Counted from the stretch's first letter, positions 1 to 12,297 are shown. The stretch is 33,204 nucleotides of DNA from Methyloceanibacter sp. (GCA_022865725.1 JALHTP010000024.1:1-33204); one strand, 5' to 3'. Numbers and translations: made by a program. The notes: a model not told the origin generated them from the sequence alone.

Positions 1-582
1 GAGACGGGAGAGACGGTGATCGCGCGGGCGAACCACCGGATCACCTACCCCTCGCGCATCCAGCTCATCGCCGCGATGAACCCCTGCCGCTGCGGCCGCG
101 CGGGAGAGCCCGGCTATGCCTGCCGCCAGGGGAGAGCCTGCGCCGAACGCTATCAGGCACGCATCTCAGGCCCCATGCTCGACCGCATCGACCTCCAGAT
201 CGAGGTGCCCGCTGTCTCCGCCGCCGATCTCGTACTGCCGCAAGCTTCGGAAGGAAGCGCTGAGGTACGGGCGCGCGTCACCCTCGCGCGCCGCATCCAG
301 ACCGAGCGCTACGCCGCGCTCGGCCTCGCGCGCATCCGCACCAACGCCGAATGCGACGGGGCGATGCTGGAGGAGATCGCGGCGCCGGAGCCCTCGGGCC
401 TCACGCTTCTGCGCGATGCCGCCGACGCGCTTTTCCTCAGCGCACGCGGCTATCACCGCACGCTCCGCGTAGCGCGCACGCTGGCCGATCTCGACGGCGA
501 GGGACGCGTCGCCCGCATCCATATCGCCGAGGCCTTGAGCTATCGCGGGGAGACGCTCCGCCGCGCTCAGGTCGCGGCCTAG
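1..582 (+). CDS. yifB: YifB/ComM family Mg-chelatase-like AAA+ ATPase, C-terminal part
   Basis: The reading frame is open from base 1, so the 5' end lies outside the window; about 193 residues are visible. The fragment has the AAA+ sensor region with MNPCRCG, a Cys-containing insert (GYACRQG...C), the SGPMLDRIDLQIEVP stretch, and the C-terminal Mg_chelatase_C helical domain with the 'ARGYHRTLRVARTLADLDG' type motif near its end. These are hallmarks of YifB/ComM proteins, which are hexameric ATPases; ComM acts as a branch-migration helicase in natural transformation in some bacteria. The role in this organism is inferred from the family only. The gene ends about 150 bp before the next start, on the same strand. 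Confidence 0.9.
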   Translation, partial: ETGETVIARANHRITYPSRIQLIAAMNPCRCGRAGEPGYACRQGRACAERYQARISGPMLDRIDLQIEVPAVSAADLVLPQASEGSAEVRARVTLARRIQTERYAALGLARIRTNAECDGAMLEEIAAPEPSGLTLLRDAADALFLSARGYHRTLRVARTLADLDGEGRVARIHIAEALSYRGETLRRAQVAA

Positions 583-735
583 CCAGGGTTCTTCCACTAA
601 GCTTATGAATATATTGTATTTTCTCATCTCGCTCACCGGCACGATGGGTCGTCGCAAGCCTTTCTCAAACATTCTCTGCTTGATTGGGGGGAGGGAAGCT
701 GCCGGCAACGACCGGCTTCAAGCGAGCGGCGTCAG

Positions 736-3126
<2,391 letters not shown>

Positions 3127-3280
3127 AGCCGGCCGAACAGCGCCCGGAGATTGTGCGCTTTCCCCAGACTGTCACATAGAGTTCGAATTGGTTTGCTAAC
3201 CGGCCAGTGTTGTGGCCGAATCGGGGTGAACGCGGGTTGGGGGTTGCATCAGTCGCCCGCGGAGTCCCCGGGCCACACAC

Positions 3281-3299
3281 GCCCAACTCTCAATTGGGC
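3281..3299 (+). other. Short inverted repeat before the OlsB-like gene
   Basis: GCCCAA at 3281-3286 and TTGGGC at 3294-3299 form a 6-bp stem with a 7-base loop, ending 5 bases before the start codon at 3305. It could affect access to the start codon. No T-run follows, so it is not a terminator. Confidence 0.35.
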
Positions 3300-3304
3300 C
3301 GATC

Positions 3305-4300
3305 ATGCCGATGAAGCTAAATTCGGGACGCTTTGCGGGCAGATTTCGCGGTGGGGCCATATTTCCAGGATTGATGTTCAAGCCGGGCCAGGGTGGCGGG
3401 CTGCCCTTCATGGGCCGCCGCCGCTTCCCCGTGGGAGCCTTCGGCCGGCGCTTCCAGCCTGCCAAAATCTATGGCCGGTTCGGCTCGCTCGAGGTGCGGC
3501 TCGCCCGCAAGAAAAGCGAGATCCGCCGCGCCCAGCGCCTCCGCTACAAAGTGTTCTACGAAGAGATGTCCGCCATCCCCAGCGCGCTGGCCATGCTGTC
3601 GCGGCGCGACGAGGACGAATTCGACCCAATCCTCGACCATCTCCTGGTGATGGACCGCGGCGACGCCAATGACGGGCGCCGCTGGGGCCCCTCCAAGGTC
3701 GTCGGCACCTATCGCATGCTGCGTCAGGAGGTGGCCGATCGCAATGACGGCTTCTACACCCAAGGCGAATACGACATCGCGCCGCTGATCCGGGCGAAGC
3801 CGGGCTGCAAGTTCATGGAGCTTGGCCGCTCTTGCGTGCTGAAGCCTTATCGCAACAAGCGGACGCTCGAGCTGCTCTGGCAGGGCGTGTGGTCCTATGT
3901 GCGCGAGCATAACGCCGACGTCATGATCGGCTGCGCGAGCTTCGAGGGCACCGATCCCGCGGCCCATGCCGAGGCCTTGAGCTTCCTCTACCACACCGCA
4001 CTCGCGCCGGAGGATTGGCGGGTCAGGGCGCATGAGCATCTCCGCGTCGACATGAACATGATGCCGCGCGAGGCGCTCAACACCCGCGCGGCGCTCAAGG
4101 CGCTGCCGCCCCTCATCAAGGGCTACCTGCGGGTCGGAGCCTTTGTCGGCGATGGCGCCGTGGTCGACCACCAGTTCGGCACGACCGACGTGTTCGTCAT
4201 CATGCCGGTCAAGGCGATCAACACGCGCTATTTCGCTCATTTCGGCGCTCCTGACGAGTTCGCCTCGCCCGTGGCCGCGGAATTCGGGCCGCTGAACTAG
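3305..4300 (+). CDS. olsB: OlsB-like GNAT N-acyltransferase (Acetyltransf_5 family)
   Basis: The 331-residue protein has an Arg/Gly-rich N-terminal extension of about 60 residues, then the core of the OlsB/hemolysin-like acyltransferase family: RRAQRLRYKVFYEEM (about 77-91), an acidic DEFDPILDHLLVMD stretch, VVGTYRMLRQE, and FMELGRSCVLKPYRNKRT. The family transfers a 3-hydroxyacyl chain from acyl carrier protein to the alpha-amino group of ornithine, giving lyso-ornithine lipid, a phosphorus-free membrane lipid. The O-acyltransferase OlsA is not adjacent. The gene is alone between the histidine kinase and hrcA. The family call is firm; the ornithine specificity is inferred, since related enzymes act on other amino acids. 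OlsB proteins are usually nearer 300 residues, and the difference lies in the basic N-terminus. Confidence 0.75.
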   Translation: MPMKLNSGRFAGRFRGGAIFPGLMFKPGQGGGLPFMGRRRFPVGAFGRRFQPAKIYGRFGSLEVRLARKKSEIRRAQRLRYKVFYEEMSAIPSALAMLSRRDEDEFDPILDHLLVMDRGDANDGRRWGPSKVVGTYRMLRQEVADRNDGFYTQGEYDIAPLIRAKPGCKFMELGRSCVLKPYRNKRTLELLWQGVWSYVREHNADVMIGCASFEGTDPAAHAEALSFLYHTALAPEDWRVRAHEHLRVDMNMMPREALNTRAALKALPPLIKGYLRVGAFVGDGAVVDHQFGTTDVFVIMPVKAINTRYFAHFGAPDEFASPVAAEFGPLN

Positions 4301-4322
4301 CAACCAGAAGCCCGCATCCGGT

Positions 4323-4350
4323 TTGACGTAGCCGAGGGGCGCTCCTAAAT
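4323..4350 (+). promoter_or_regulatory. Sigma70-like promoter before hrcA
   Basis: TTGACG (4323-4328) and CTAAAT (4345-4350) are spaced by 16 bases, with the expected start only a few bases before the hrcA ATG at 4362, which predicts a very short leader. No CIRCE operator (TTAGCACTC-N9-GAGTGCTAA) was seen here. This is pattern matching only. Confidence 0.4.
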
Positions 4351-4361
4351 TCGCCCCCACC

Positions 4362-5456
4362 ATGCGTCATGCCGACCCCAATGAAGCGCGCGCGGCGGCG
4401 GAAGCCGCCGTCGGCCTCCGCCAGCTTAACGAACGCTCGCGCGAGGTCTTCAAGCGCATCGTCGAGACCTACCTCGCCACCGGCGAGCCGGTCGGCTCGC
4501 GCAATCTAAGCCGCGCTCTGCCGATGACGCTGTCGCCCGCCTCGGTGCGCAACGTCATGTCGGACCTGGAAAGCCTCGGCCTGATCTATGCCCCGCATAC
4601 GAGCGCGGGCCGGCTGCCCACGCATACCGGCTTGCGCCTTTTCATCGACGGACTGCTGGAGGTCGGCGATATCAGCGGAGACGAGCGGAGCCAGATCGAG
4701 AGCCGCATGGCCGGAAGCGGCCGGCGCCGTGCGATCGAGGAGTTGCTCGGCGAGGCCGGCGAGATGCTGTCCGGTCTGTCGGGCTGCGCGGGCATCGTGC
4801 TGGTGGAGAAGCAGAGCAAGACGCTGAAGCAGGTCGAGTTCGTCAATCTTGGGCCGGGGCGGGCGCTTGCCGTGCTGGTCGGCGAGGACGGCGACGTCGA
4901 GAACCGCATCATCACCTTGCCTGAGGGGCTGCCGCTTTCCTCGCTGCAGGAAGCCTCGAACTACCTCAATGCCCGCATCGGCGGTCGCACTTTGACGGAG
5001 GCGCGTACCCGCATCGAGACGGAAATCGATGAGCGGCGCGCCCAGCTCGATGCGCTGACCGCCCGCGTCGTCACCGAAGGTCTCGCCACCTGGTCGGGGG
5101 ACGGCGACGACCGCAAGAGCCTCATCGTCTGCGGGCGATCGCATCTCCTCGAAGACGTGCGCGCCATGGAGGATCTCGAGCGGGTCCGGCTTCTGTTCGA
5201 GGATCTCGACACCAAGACCGACCTGATCCAGCTGCTCGGGCTGGCCGAGCGCGCCGACGGGGTGCGTATCTTCATCGGCTCGGAGAACAAGCTTTTCTCG
5301 CTGTCCGGCTCGGCCTTGATCGTCTCGCCGTTCGAGGATACCGAGCAGAAAATCGTTGGCGTGCTTGGGGTCATCGGCCCGACCCGCCTCAATTACGCGC
5401 GCATCATCCCCATGGTGGATTACACGGCAAGACTGCTGGGGCGGCTCGTCCCTTGA
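4362..5456 (+). CDS. hrcA: Heat-inducible transcription repressor HrcA
   Basis: The 364-residue protein has an N-terminal winged helix (about 20-90; [25 protein letters not shown], then [18 protein letters not shown] and HTSAGRLPT), a dimerisation region with insert, and the C-terminal [21 protein letters not shown]-type ending. HrcA binds CIRCE operators and represses chaperone genes, groESL above all in alphaproteobacteria, until GroEL is titrated by unfolded protein. It stands 66 bp upstream of grpE on the same strand, the usual hrcA-grpE pairing. No CIRCE site was seen in this window, so its target is probably elsewhere. Confidence 0.97.
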   Translation: MRHADPNEARAAAEAAVGLRQLNERSREVFKRIVETYLATGEPVGSRNLSRALPMTLSPASVRNVMSDLESLGLIYAPHTSAGRLPTHTGLRLFIDGLLEVGDISGDERSQIESRMAGSGRRRAIEELLGEAGEMLSGLSGCAGIVLVEKQSKTLKQVEFVNLGPGRALAVLVGEDGDVENRIITLPEGLPLSSLQEASNYLNARIGGRTLTEARTRIETEIDERRAQLDALTARVVTEGLATWSGDGDDRKSLIVCGRSHLLEDVRAMEDLERVRLLFEDLDTKTDLIQLLGLAERADGVRIFIGSENKLFSLSGSALIVSPFEDTEQKIVGVLGVIGPTRLNYARIIPMVDYTARLLGRLVP

Positions 5457-5522
5457 TTTTTATCGCCTAACGGTCGATACCCCCGGGAACTTCCCGCCTG
5501 CAACACTTCGCCGAGGCTTCCC

Positions 5523-6200
5523 ATGCCCGACGACAAGACCGATCCCGCTGAGCCGAACGAGGATCAGGCCAAACCTGCCGATTCTCTGAAAGCCGAGGCG
5601 CAAAGCGTAGACGCCGACCCAGGCCGCAAGCTTGGCGCCGATCTCGACGCTTTGCTGGTCGAGAACGCCGAGATGCGCGACCGGCTGCTGAGAACCATGG
5701 CCGACATGGAGAATCTGCGGCGCCGCACGGAGCGGGAAAAGACCGACACGGCACGTTACGCCATCTCCAATTTCGCCCGCGACGTGCTGACGGTCGGCGA
5801 CAATCTCAAGCGCACGGTCGATCACGTCCCGGCCGACGCCGCGGCGCAGGATCCCGCGCTGAAGAGCTTCCTCGAAGGGGTCGAGCTGACCGAGCGCGAG
5901 CTGCTCAACGTGCTCGAGCGCCACGGCGTCACGCGTATCGAGCCGCTCGGGGCACGCTTCGACCCGAACTGCCATCAGGCCATGTATGAGGTGCCGAACC
6001 CGGACGTGCCGGAAGGCACCGTGGTCGACGTGATGCAGGCAGGCTATGTGATCGGCGATCGGTGTCTCAGGCCTGCGCTCGTCGCTATCGCCAAAGGCGG
6101 GGCGAAGCCGGCAAAGCCGCAAGCCGGCGACGGCAATGGGGCCGCGCCGCGCAAAGCCGCCAATGACGATTTCCCCGATGGCGAGCAGCCCGGCGACTGA
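5523..6200 (+). CDS. grpE: Nucleotide exchange factor GrpE
   Basis: This 225-residue protein has an acidic N-terminus, a long coiled coil (about 35-75; [19 protein letters not shown]), and the C-terminal beta-domain signature [12 protein letters not shown] followed by [19 protein letters not shown]. GrpE is a dimer that releases ADP from DnaK and acts as a thermosensor. It follows hrcA closely and is probably co-transcribed with it. The C-terminal tail past residue 190 ([19 protein letters not shown]) is low-complexity. Its partner dnaK is 1.7 kb downstream. Confidence 0.97.
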   Translation: MPDDKTDPAEPNEDQAKPADSLKAEAQSVDADPGRKLGADLDALLVENAEMRDRLLRTMADMENLRRRTEREKTDTARYAISNFARDVLTVGDNLKRTVDHVPADAAAQDPALKSFLEGVELTERELLNVLERHGVTRIEPLGARFDPNCHQAMYEVPNPDVPEGTVVDVMQAGYVIGDRCLRPALVAIAKGGAKPAKPQAGDGNGAAPRKAANDDFPDGEQPGD

Positions 6201-6207
6201 GGCCGCT

Positions 6208-6846
6208 TCAGTTCGGCGTTGTGACCCGCCGCAAAGTGAGATTGAAGCGGCCGCCTTCGGCAAGGAGATCCGACGTCCCGCCGAGGATGCGGTCGATGCC
6301 GTGATAAGCCAGCCGGTCCTCGCCGCCCAGCACCACCACGTCGCCCGATTTGAGCTCGATCTTCTTGGTCGGGTCCTGGCGCGATCTCCCGCCCACGCGG
6401 AACACTCCCGTATCGCCAAGCGACACCGAGAGCACGGGAGCGGAGAAATCCTCCTCGTCCTTGTCCTGATGCAGCCCCATCTTGGCGTCGCCCGCGTAGT
6501 AATTGACGAGGCAGGCTTGCGGAGGAAAGGGGTATCCGGCCACCGCGCCCCAGACATCGAGCAGCATTGGCGGGATCGGCGGCCAGGGCTTCCCCGTCTC
6601 CGGATGGGTGGCCTGATAGCGATAGCCGCGCTCCTTGTCGGTCACCCAGCCGAGCGGCCCGCAATTCGTCATGCGCACCGACAGCGGATTGCCTGAGCGC
6701 GGCATCGTCGGCGTGAACAGCGGCGCTTGCGCAACGACGCGCCTCAGGGCAGCCAAAAGGGCCATCTGCGCCGCCCGATCGAGCGCTTGCGGAAAATAAT
6801 TCATGCCACCTTTGTTCCACCTCAAGGCTGGCTTAGGCTCTGCCAT
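6208..6846 (-). CDS. alkB: Alpha-ketoglutarate-dependent dioxygenase AlkB
   Basis: With the start at 6846 the product is 212 residues, close to the size of E. coli AlkB. The family's diagnostic residues are present: NYYAGDAKMGLHQDKDE gives the iron ligands H126 and D128, the third ligand is H182 (AYHGIDR), and RFNLTLR gives the 2-oxoglutarate-binding R200 and R206 with N202. AlkB removes 1-methyladenine and 3-methylcytosine lesions from DNA and RNA by oxidative demethylation. The frame stays open upstream to 6930, but that would overlap the divergent methyltransferase, so an ATG at 6846 or 6855 is preferred. The gene is convergent with grpE, 7 bp apart. No ada-like gene is nearby. Confidence 0.93.
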   Translation of the reverse strand: MAEPKPALRWNKGGMNYFPQALDRAAQMALLAALRRVVAQAPLFTPTMPRSGNPLSVRMTNCGPLGWVTDKERGYRYQATHPETGKPWPPIPPMLLDVWGAVAGYPFPPQACLVNYYAGDAKMGLHQDKDEEDFSAPVLSVSLGDTGVFRVGGRSRQDPTKKIELKSGDVVVLGGEDRLAYHGIDRILGGTSDLLAEGGRFNLTLRRVTTPN

Positions 6847-6881
6847 ATAGCGCATCAGCGGCGGATAAGGAGATGGAGCCG

Positions 6882-7715
6882 GTGGCGGCAAAGGCGCAGA
6901 AATTGAATCCCGACGGTTATGTGCATGCAAGGGACGTGGAGGAGTATCAGCGCCTGCGCGATCAGGCGTCGATGTGGCAGCATGCGACCGAGGCGGTGCT
7001 CGACCGCGTCGGTCTCAAGGCCGGCATGAGCTGCCTCGACGTGGGCGCGGGCCCAGGCGCGGTGATGCGGCTGATGGCCGATCGCGTCGGCGCAAGCGGC
7101 CGCGTCACCGGCATCGAAATCGATGGCAAGCTCGGGGCCCAGGCGCTGGCCGATCTTCGCGCGCAAGGCGGCGCCACGTTCGCCATGATCGAGGCCAATG
7201 TGCTCGAGCTCGACACCGTGCCAGGCGCCCCCTTCGACCTCACCTTCTGCCGCCTCTTCCTCATGCATATGCAAGAGCCCGTGGCGGCGCTGGAGAAGAT
7301 GTTTCTCTGGACCAGACCGGGCGGCACCGTGGTGGCGCAGGAATTCGATTTCGGCGCCATCGCGGTCGAGCCGACATGCCCCGCCATGGCCGAGTTCAAT
7401 CGCCTGTTCGAGGGCGTGTTCCGGGGTCACGGCCGCAATTTGCGGGCAGGGCGGCAATTGCCCGCTCAGTTCGAGGCGGCAGGTCTCGGCCTCCCCGACG
7501 GCACTTTGGCCGAGGCGAAGTACCTGCCGCTCAAGGAGATGGCGCCAATGTTGATCGGCGTTTACCAAGGGCTGTTCGGGGCAGCCGCCGAGCTTGGCAT
7601 CGCGGATGCGACACGCGCGGAAGGCTTCAAGGCCGACATGGCCGAGGCCGCCGCGGATGGGCGCTATTACTGCCTCACGCCCATTCTCATCGCCGCCTGG
7701 AAGCGCGTGGCGTGA
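6882..7715 (+). CDS. Class I SAM-dependent methyltransferase
   Basis: The protein of 277 residues has a Rossmann-fold methyltransferase domain. Motif I reads CLDVGAGPGAVMRLMADRVG, with VTGIEID forming the acidic end of strand 2, and motif IV-like FDLTFCRLFLMHM. The substrate is unknown; the layout resembles UbiE-like and other small-molecule methyltransferases. An ATG at 6873 directly abuts AAGGAG (6867-6872), leaving no room for initiation, whereas the in-frame GTG at 6882 lies 9 bases after it, so 6882 is chosen. It is divergent from alkB with a 35-bp gap, so the two share a promoter region. No operon partner can be assigned. Confidence 0.85.
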   Translation: MAAKAQKLNPDGYVHARDVEEYQRLRDQASMWQHATEAVLDRVGLKAGMSCLDVGAGPGAVMRLMADRVGASGRVTGIEIDGKLGAQALADLRAQGGATFAMIEANVLELDTVPGAPFDLTFCRLFLMHMQEPVAALEKMFLWTRPGGTVVAQEFDFGAIAVEPTCPAMAEFNRLFEGVFRGHGRNLRAGRQLPAQFEAAGLGLPDGTLAEAKYLPLKEMAPMLIGVYQGLFGAAAELGIADATRAEGFKADMAEAAADGRYYCLTPILIAAWKRVA

Positions 7716-7753
7716 CATCTCTGTCACGAGCGCCCTCACCGGCCCTGCTTCTC

Positions 7754-7783
7754 CTTGCGGGCCATAGGGTTGCCTCCTATATA
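7754..7783 (+). promoter_or_regulatory. RpoH (sigma32)-type promoter of dnaK
   Basis: CTTGCG (7754-7759) and CCTATATA (7776-7783), spaced 16 bases, match the alphaproteobacterial heat-shock sigma pattern (CTTG at -35 and CYTATNT at -10). It lies about 125 bp before the dnaK ATG, leaving a leader of roughly 120 bases. The assignment rests on pattern and context. Confidence 0.6.
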
Positions 7784-7793
7784 ACCGCGGAAC

Positions 7794-7814
7794 CCCGCCG
7801 GATGAGTCGGCGGG
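7794..7814 (+). other. Hairpin in the dnaK leader
   Basis: CCCGCCG (7794-7800) and CGGCGGG (7808-7814) form a perfect 7-bp GC stem with loop GATGAGT, close to the predicted transcript start. It could stabilise the dnaK mRNA 5' end. It does not cover the ribosome site, so it is unlikely to act as an RNA thermometer. Confidence 0.45.
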
Positions 7815-7908
7815 CGCGCCGAATGTTGGGGACCGACGCCACGCCTAGCGCTGCAATGCCGGGTGCCTCTCAAGGGCCCGGACGGTCTGCCAGAAAGAGA
7901 GGTCTGTA

Positions 7909-9831
7909 ATGGCGAAAGTGATCGGTATCGATCTCGGCACTACCAATTCCTGCGTCGCAGTGATGGAGGGGAAGACTCCCAAGGTCATCGAGAATGCCGA
8001 GGGCATGCGCACCACGCCCTCGATGGTCGCCTTCACCGACGACGGTGAAATTATCGTCGGACTCCCAGCCAAGCGACAAGCCGTAACGAATCCCGAGAAT
8101 ACGTTCTTCGCCATCAAGCGCCTGATCGGACGCCGCTACGACGATCCGATGGTCGAGAAGGACAAGAAGCTCGTCCCCTATAAGATCGTCAAAGCCGCCA
8201 ACGGCGACGCCTGGGTCGAGTCGCACGGCAAGCAATATTCGCCGTCGCAGATCTCCGCCTTCATCCTGCAAAAAATGAAGGAGACCGCCGAAGCCTATCT
8301 CGGCCAGAAGGTCGACCAGGCGGTCATCACCGTCCCGGCTTATTTCAACGACGCCCAGCGCCAAGCCACCAAGGACGCCGGCAAGGTCGCCGGCCTCGAA
8401 GTGTTGCGCATCATCAACGAGCCGACCGCGGCCGCTCTGGCCTACGGGCTGGAGAAGAAGGAAGGCAAGACCATCGCCGTCTATGATTTGGGCGGCGGCA
8501 CCTTCGACATCTCGACCCTCGAGATCGGCGACGGCGTGTTCGAGGTGAAGTCGACCAACGGCGACACGTTCCTGGGCGGCGAAGATTTCGACATGCGCAT
8601 CGTCGATTACCTCGCCAACGAATTCAAGAAGGAGTCCGGCATCGATCTGCGCGGCGACAAGCTCGCGCTGCAGCGCCTGAAAGAGGCGGCGGAGAAAGCC
8701 AAGATCGAGCTCTCCTCGACGACGCAGACCGAGATCAACCTGCCGTTCATCACGGCGGACAAGTCCGGGCCGAAGCATCTGACCATGAAGCTCACCCGCG
8801 CCAAGCTCGAGAGCCTGGTCGACGATCTCATCCAGAAGACCATCGGCCCTTGCGCCAACGCGCTGAAGGACGCGGGGCTGAAGGCCGCCGAGATCGAGGA
8901 AGTGGTCCTGGTCGGCGGCATGACGCGCATGCCGAAAGTGGTCGAGACGGTGAAGAATTTCTTCGGGCGCGAGCCGCATAAGGGCGTGAACCCCGACGAG
9001 GTGGTGGCCATCGGCGCCGCCATCCAGGCGGGCGTGCTGCAGGGCGACGTCAAGGACGTGCTGCTGCTCGACGTGACCCCGCTCTCGCTCGGCATCGAGA
9101 CCTTGGGCGGGGTGTTCACCCGGCTCATCGACCGCAACACCACCATCCCGACCAAGAAGAGCCAGGTGTTCTCCACCGCGGAGGACAACCAGAACGCCGT
9201 CACCATCCGCGTGTTCCAGGGCGAGCGCGAAATGGCGGCCGACAACAAGATGCTCGGCCAGTTCGATCTGGTCGGCATCCCGCCGGCGCCGCGCGGCGTG
9301 CCGCAGATCGAGGTGACCTTCGACATCGATGCCAACGGCATCGTCAATGTCGCGGCCACCGACAAGGCCACCGGCAAGGAGCAGTCGATCCGCATCCAGG
9401 CGAGCGGAGGCCTGAGCGACGCCGACATCGATCGCATGGTCAAGGAAGCCGAGAGCCACGCCGAGGACGACAAGAAGCGCCGCGAGCTGGTCGAGGTCCG
9501 CAACCAGGCCGAGGCTCTGGTTCACTCGACGGAGCGAATGCTGAAGGATTACGGCGACAAGGTCCCGGCGGGCGACAAGAGCCTGGTGGAGACCGCGGTC
9601 AGCGACCTGAAAACGGCGATCCAGGGTGAGGACAAGGACGCGATCAAGCAGAAGACCGACGCGCTGGCTCAGACCTCGATGAAGCTCGGCGAGGCCATCT
9701 ATCAAGCGAACCAAGGCCAGGGCGGTGCGGCAGGCGGCGGACCGTCGGCGGCCGATGCCGGTCCCGACGACAAAGTGGTCGATGTCGACTTCGAGGAAGT
9801 CAAGGACGACGACAGCAAGAAGTCGGCCTAA
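7909..9831 (+). CDS. dnaK: Molecular chaperone DnaK (Hsp70)
   Basis: A full-length 640-residue Hsp70. The ATPase domain opens with [18 protein letters not shown], contains the phosphate-2 loop [14 protein letters not shown] and the adenosine motif [11 protein letters not shown], then the linker [16 protein letters not shown]. The substrate domain and helical lid follow, ending in [15 protein letters not shown], the EEVKD-type tail of proteobacterial DnaK. It binds exposed hydrophobic segments of unfolded proteins in an ATP cycle set by DnaJ and GrpE. A purine-rich ribosome site (AGAGAGG) precedes the ATG. dnaJ follows 109 bp downstream, with hairpins between them. Confidence 0.98.
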   Translation: MAKVIGIDLGTTNSCVAVMEGKTPKVIENAEGMRTTPSMVAFTDDGEIIVGLPAKRQAVTNPENTFFAIKRLIGRRYDDPMVEKDKKLVPYKIVKAANGDAWVESHGKQYSPSQISAFILQKMKETAEAYLGQKVDQAVITVPAYFNDAQRQATKDAGKVAGLEVLRIINEPTAAALAYGLEKKEGKTIAVYDLGGGTFDISTLEIGDGVFEVKSTNGDTFLGGEDFDMRIVDYLANEFKKESGIDLRGDKLALQRLKEAAEKAKIELSSTTQTEINLPFITADKSGPKHLTMKLTRAKLESLVDDLIQKTIGPCANALKDAGLKAAEIEEVVLVGGMTRMPKVVETVKNFFGREPHKGVNPDEVVAIGAAIQAGVLQGDVKDVLLLDVTPLSLGIETLGGVFTRLIDRNTTIPTKKSQVFSTAEDNQNAVTIRVFQGEREMAADNKMLGQFDLVGIPPAPRGVPQIEVTFDIDANGIVNVAATDKATGKEQSIRIQASGGLSDADIDRMVKEAESHAEDDKKRRELVEVRNQAEALVHSTERMLKDYGDKVPAGDKSLVETAVSDLKTAIQGEDKDAIKQKTDALAQTSMKLGEAIYQANQGQGGAAGGGPSAADAGPDDKVVDVDFEEVKDDDSKKSA

Positions 9832-9847
9832 GCAGAGTGCATGGCAT

Positions 9848-9920
9848 TGGCGCCGGGCGAGAAGAGCCTGGCGCCAGCGCCCAACACAAGAGGCTTAAGC
9901 GCCGCCAAACTGGACGGCGG
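9848..9920 (+). other. Two hairpins in the dnaK-dnaJ intergenic region
   Basis: TGGCGCC (9848-9854) pairs with GGCGCCA (9870-9876), and CCGCC (9902-9906) pairs with GGCGG (9916-9920). Neither has a T-run, so they are better read as mRNA-stabilising or processing structures, or partial attenuators, that keep dnaJ expression below dnaK. Confidence 0.45.
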
Positions 9921-9940
9921 TGTAAAGGGCCGGAGGGGCG

Positions 9941-11080
9941 ATGGCAAAACGTTGCTACTACGAGGTTCTCGGCGTGACGCGCGGCGCTCGCGACAGCGAG
10001 GTCAAAGCCGCCTTCCGCAATCTCGCCAAGGAATGTCATCCCGACAGCTGCAACGGCGATCCGAGCGCCGAGACCCGCTTCAAGGAACTCAACGAGGCCT
10101 ACGAGGCGCTGAAGGACCCGCAGCGCCGCGCCGCCTATGACCGCTTCGGCCACGCCGCCTTCGAATCCGGCCCGGGCGGCCCGGGCGGGCACGGCTTCGG
10201 CGCCGATTTCTCGGCCTCGATGTCGGCGATGTTCGACGATCTGTTCGGCGAGTTCATGGGCCAGCGCCGCCCGCGCCAGCGCTCGGCGCGCGAGCGCGGC
10301 TCCGATCTCCGCTACAACATGGAGATCACGCTCGGCGAAGCCTACCAAGGCAAGACGGCGCAAATCCGCGTGCCGACCTCCGTCACCTGCGAAAGCTGCT
10401 CCGGCTCGGGCGCCAAGGCCGGCACCGCGCCCACCTCGTGCCGGACCTGCGGCGGCATCGGCAAGGTGCGCGCGACCCAGGGCTTCTTCACCATCGAGCG
10501 CACCTGTCCCTCCTGCCAGGGACGCGGCGAGACCATCGAGACTCCCTGTCCCTCCTGCAATGGCGCCGGCCGCGTCATGCGCGAGCGGACGCTTTCGGTC
10601 ACGATTCCCATCGGCGTCGAGGACGGTACGCGCATCAGGCTGGCCGGAGAGGGCGAGGCTGGCGTGCGCGGCGGGCCGCCCGGCGATCTTTACATCTTCC
10701 TCTCGATCAAGCCGCACGAGTTCTTCCAGCGCGACGGCGCCGATCTCTTCTGCCGCGTGCCGATCGTGATGACGACCGCCGCCCTTGGCGGCCAGATCGA
10801 GGTGCCGACCATCGACGGTGGCCGAACGCGCGTGAAAATCCCGGAAGGCACCGAGAGCGGCAAGCAGTTCCGCCTCAAGGCCAAGGGCATGCCGGTGCTG
10901 CGCTCCAAGCAGCAGGGCGATCTTTATATTCAGGTCGAGGTGGAGACGCCGAAGAACCTGTCGCGCAAGCAGCGCGAGCTGCTCAAATCCTTCGAGGACG
11001 CCTCGAACCCGAGCACGAGCCCGGCATCGACCGGCTTCTTCGCGCGCGTCAAGGAATTCTTCGAAGGCATCCGCGAGTAG
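9941..11080 (+). CDS. dnaJ: Co-chaperone DnaJ (Hsp40)
   Basis: A complete 379-residue type I DnaJ. It has an N-terminal J domain with the HPD motif (ECHPDSCNG, about residues 31-40), a Gly-rich and Phe-containing linker (about 70-105), and four CxxCxGxG-type zinc motifs ([32 protein letters not shown]) at about 148-210, followed by the two beta-barrel substrate domains. It delivers clients to DnaK and stimulates its ATPase. GGAGGGG lies just before the ATG. It is very probably co-transcribed with dnaK from the RpoH-type promoter. Confidence 0.97.
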   Translation: MAKRCYYEVLGVTRGARDSEVKAAFRNLAKECHPDSCNGDPSAETRFKELNEAYEALKDPQRRAAYDRFGHAAFESGPGGPGGHGFGADFSASMSAMFDDLFGEFMGQRRPRQRSARERGSDLRYNMEITLGEAYQGKTAQIRVPTSVTCESCSGSGAKAGTAPTSCRTCGGIGKVRATQGFFTIERTCPSCQGRGETIETPCPSCNGAGRVMRERTLSVTIPIGVEDGTRIRLAGEGEAGVRGGPPGDLYIFLSIKPHEFFQRDGADLFCRVPIVMTTAALGGQIEVPTIDGGRTRVKIPEGTESGKQFRLKAKGMPVLRSKQQGDLYIQVEVETPKNLSRKQRELLKSFEDASNPSTSPASTGFFARVKEFFEGIRE

Positions 11081-11173
11081 CTTCTACCCTTCCGCTCCGT
11101 CTTTGACGTAAAGTGGTCGAGAAGCCCGTCTTACGCGCGCCTTTCCCAACGCGCGCCCTCAAGCGAGATTGCC

Positions 11174-12280
11174 ATGCAAGGCGAGCCAGTTTTGCGCGAC
11201 CCGCCAAGGACGAGCGCGAAAGCGGCGCAAGCGCCCCAGTCTCGCGACGTGGCGTCGGTAGCAAAGATGACCGCAGTCGCCGTCGGCGTCGTCGTCATGG
11301 CGATCGGTCTCTGGTATTCGCGCACCGCGGTGCTGCTGGCTTTTGCCGGAATCCTGCTGGCCATCGTGCTCTACGGCGCGAGCCGGGCGCTGGCCGATCT
11401 CACCAAGCTGCCGCGGATCCTGACGCTCGCCGTCGTCGTGCTGACCGTCGCGCTGTTCTTCGTTCTGGTGTTCTGGACGGCTGGGCCGACGCTTGCCGAG
11501 CAGGTCGCTCAGCTTGCCCGCGGCATCGCCGCGGGCGCCACCACCCTGACCAAGGAGATCGCGGCCTTCGCCGACCAGGCCAATCTTCTGCAGAATGTCG
11601 ACCTCGTGGAGGTGCTCAGCAAATTCCTGAGCCCCTGGGGCATCGCCACCGGGGCGACGTCGGTCGCGCTCTCCATTGTCGGCCTGTTCAGCGCGGGGCT
11701 GATCGTGCTCTTCTTCAGCATCTATTTCGCCGCCGACCCGCATACTTACGTCCAGCTCGTGGCGCGGCTCGCGCCGGAGGAGAAGCGCCCCGCCACCATC
11801 GAGATGATGTACGAGACCAGCGACCTGTTAAGGCGCTGGCTGATCGGCCAGGGCATCGCCATGGCGCTGATCGGCAGCTTCACCTTTGTGGGCCTCTTGA
11901 TTCTCGGCGTGCCGATCGCCTTCGTGCTGGCGCTGTTCGCCGGACTTGCCGGCTTCCTGCCCTATCTCGGGCCGATCATCGGCGCCATTCCCATGGTGCT
12001 GGTCGCCGGCGGAGAGAGTTTTCACCTGGCGCTTTCGGTTCTTGGCCTGTATGCGCTGATCCAGTTCCTCGAAAGTTATTTGCTGACGCCGCTGATCCAG
12101 GCGCGCGCGGTGTCGATGCCGCCGGCCGTCGTGATCTTGAGCCAGCTCGTGCTCGGCGCGATATTCGGCCTGTTGGGCTTGGCGCTCGCCACCCCGCTGG
12201 CGGCGGCGGCGACCGTGCCTCTGGGTTTTCTGTTCGGCATCGGCCTAAGGGCCGGCAAGGAAAAGGCCGTTAGCCCCTAA
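11174..12280 (+). CDS. AI-2E family transporter (PerM-like membrane protein)
   Basis: The 368-residue protein has seven to eight hydrophobic segments: two near 33-70, one near 77-100, one near 165-190, and a C-terminal group from about 235 to 355 with GFLPYLGPIIGAIPMVLVA and LLTPLIQARAVSMPPAVVI, both typical of the AI-2E/PerM (UPF0118) family. Members are reported to export autoinducer-2 or to act as ion antiporters; which applies here cannot be told. The long loop between TM3 and TM4 is expected for the family. It starts 94 bp after dnaJ and is followed 17 bp later by an FMN reductase gene, possibly in the same transcript. Confidence 0.88.
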   Translation: MQGEPVLRDPPRTSAKAAQAPQSRDVASVAKMTAVAVGVVVMAIGLWYSRTAVLLAFAGILLAIVLYGASRALADLTKLPRILTLAVVVLTVALFFVLVFWTAGPTLAEQVAQLARGIAAGATTLTKEIAAFADQANLLQNVDLVEVLSKFLSPWGIATGATSVALSIVGLFSAGLIVLFFSIYFAADPHTYVQLVARLAPEEKRPATIEMMYETSDLLRRWLIGQGIAMALIGSFTFVGLLILGVPIAFVLALFAGLAGFLPYLGPIIGAIPMVLVAGGESFHLALSVLGLYALIQFLESYLLTPLIQARAVSMPPAVVILSQLVLGAIFGLLGLALATPLAAAATVPLGFLFGIGLRAGKEKAVSP

Positions 12281-12297
12281 GCGATAAGGAACCGACG

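Noticed and set aside
7794-7814. GATGAGTC loop in the dnaK leader resembling part of a hammerhead ribozyme core
   Set aside because: The CUGAUGA and GAAA core elements and the third stem are missing; it is a simple hairpin.
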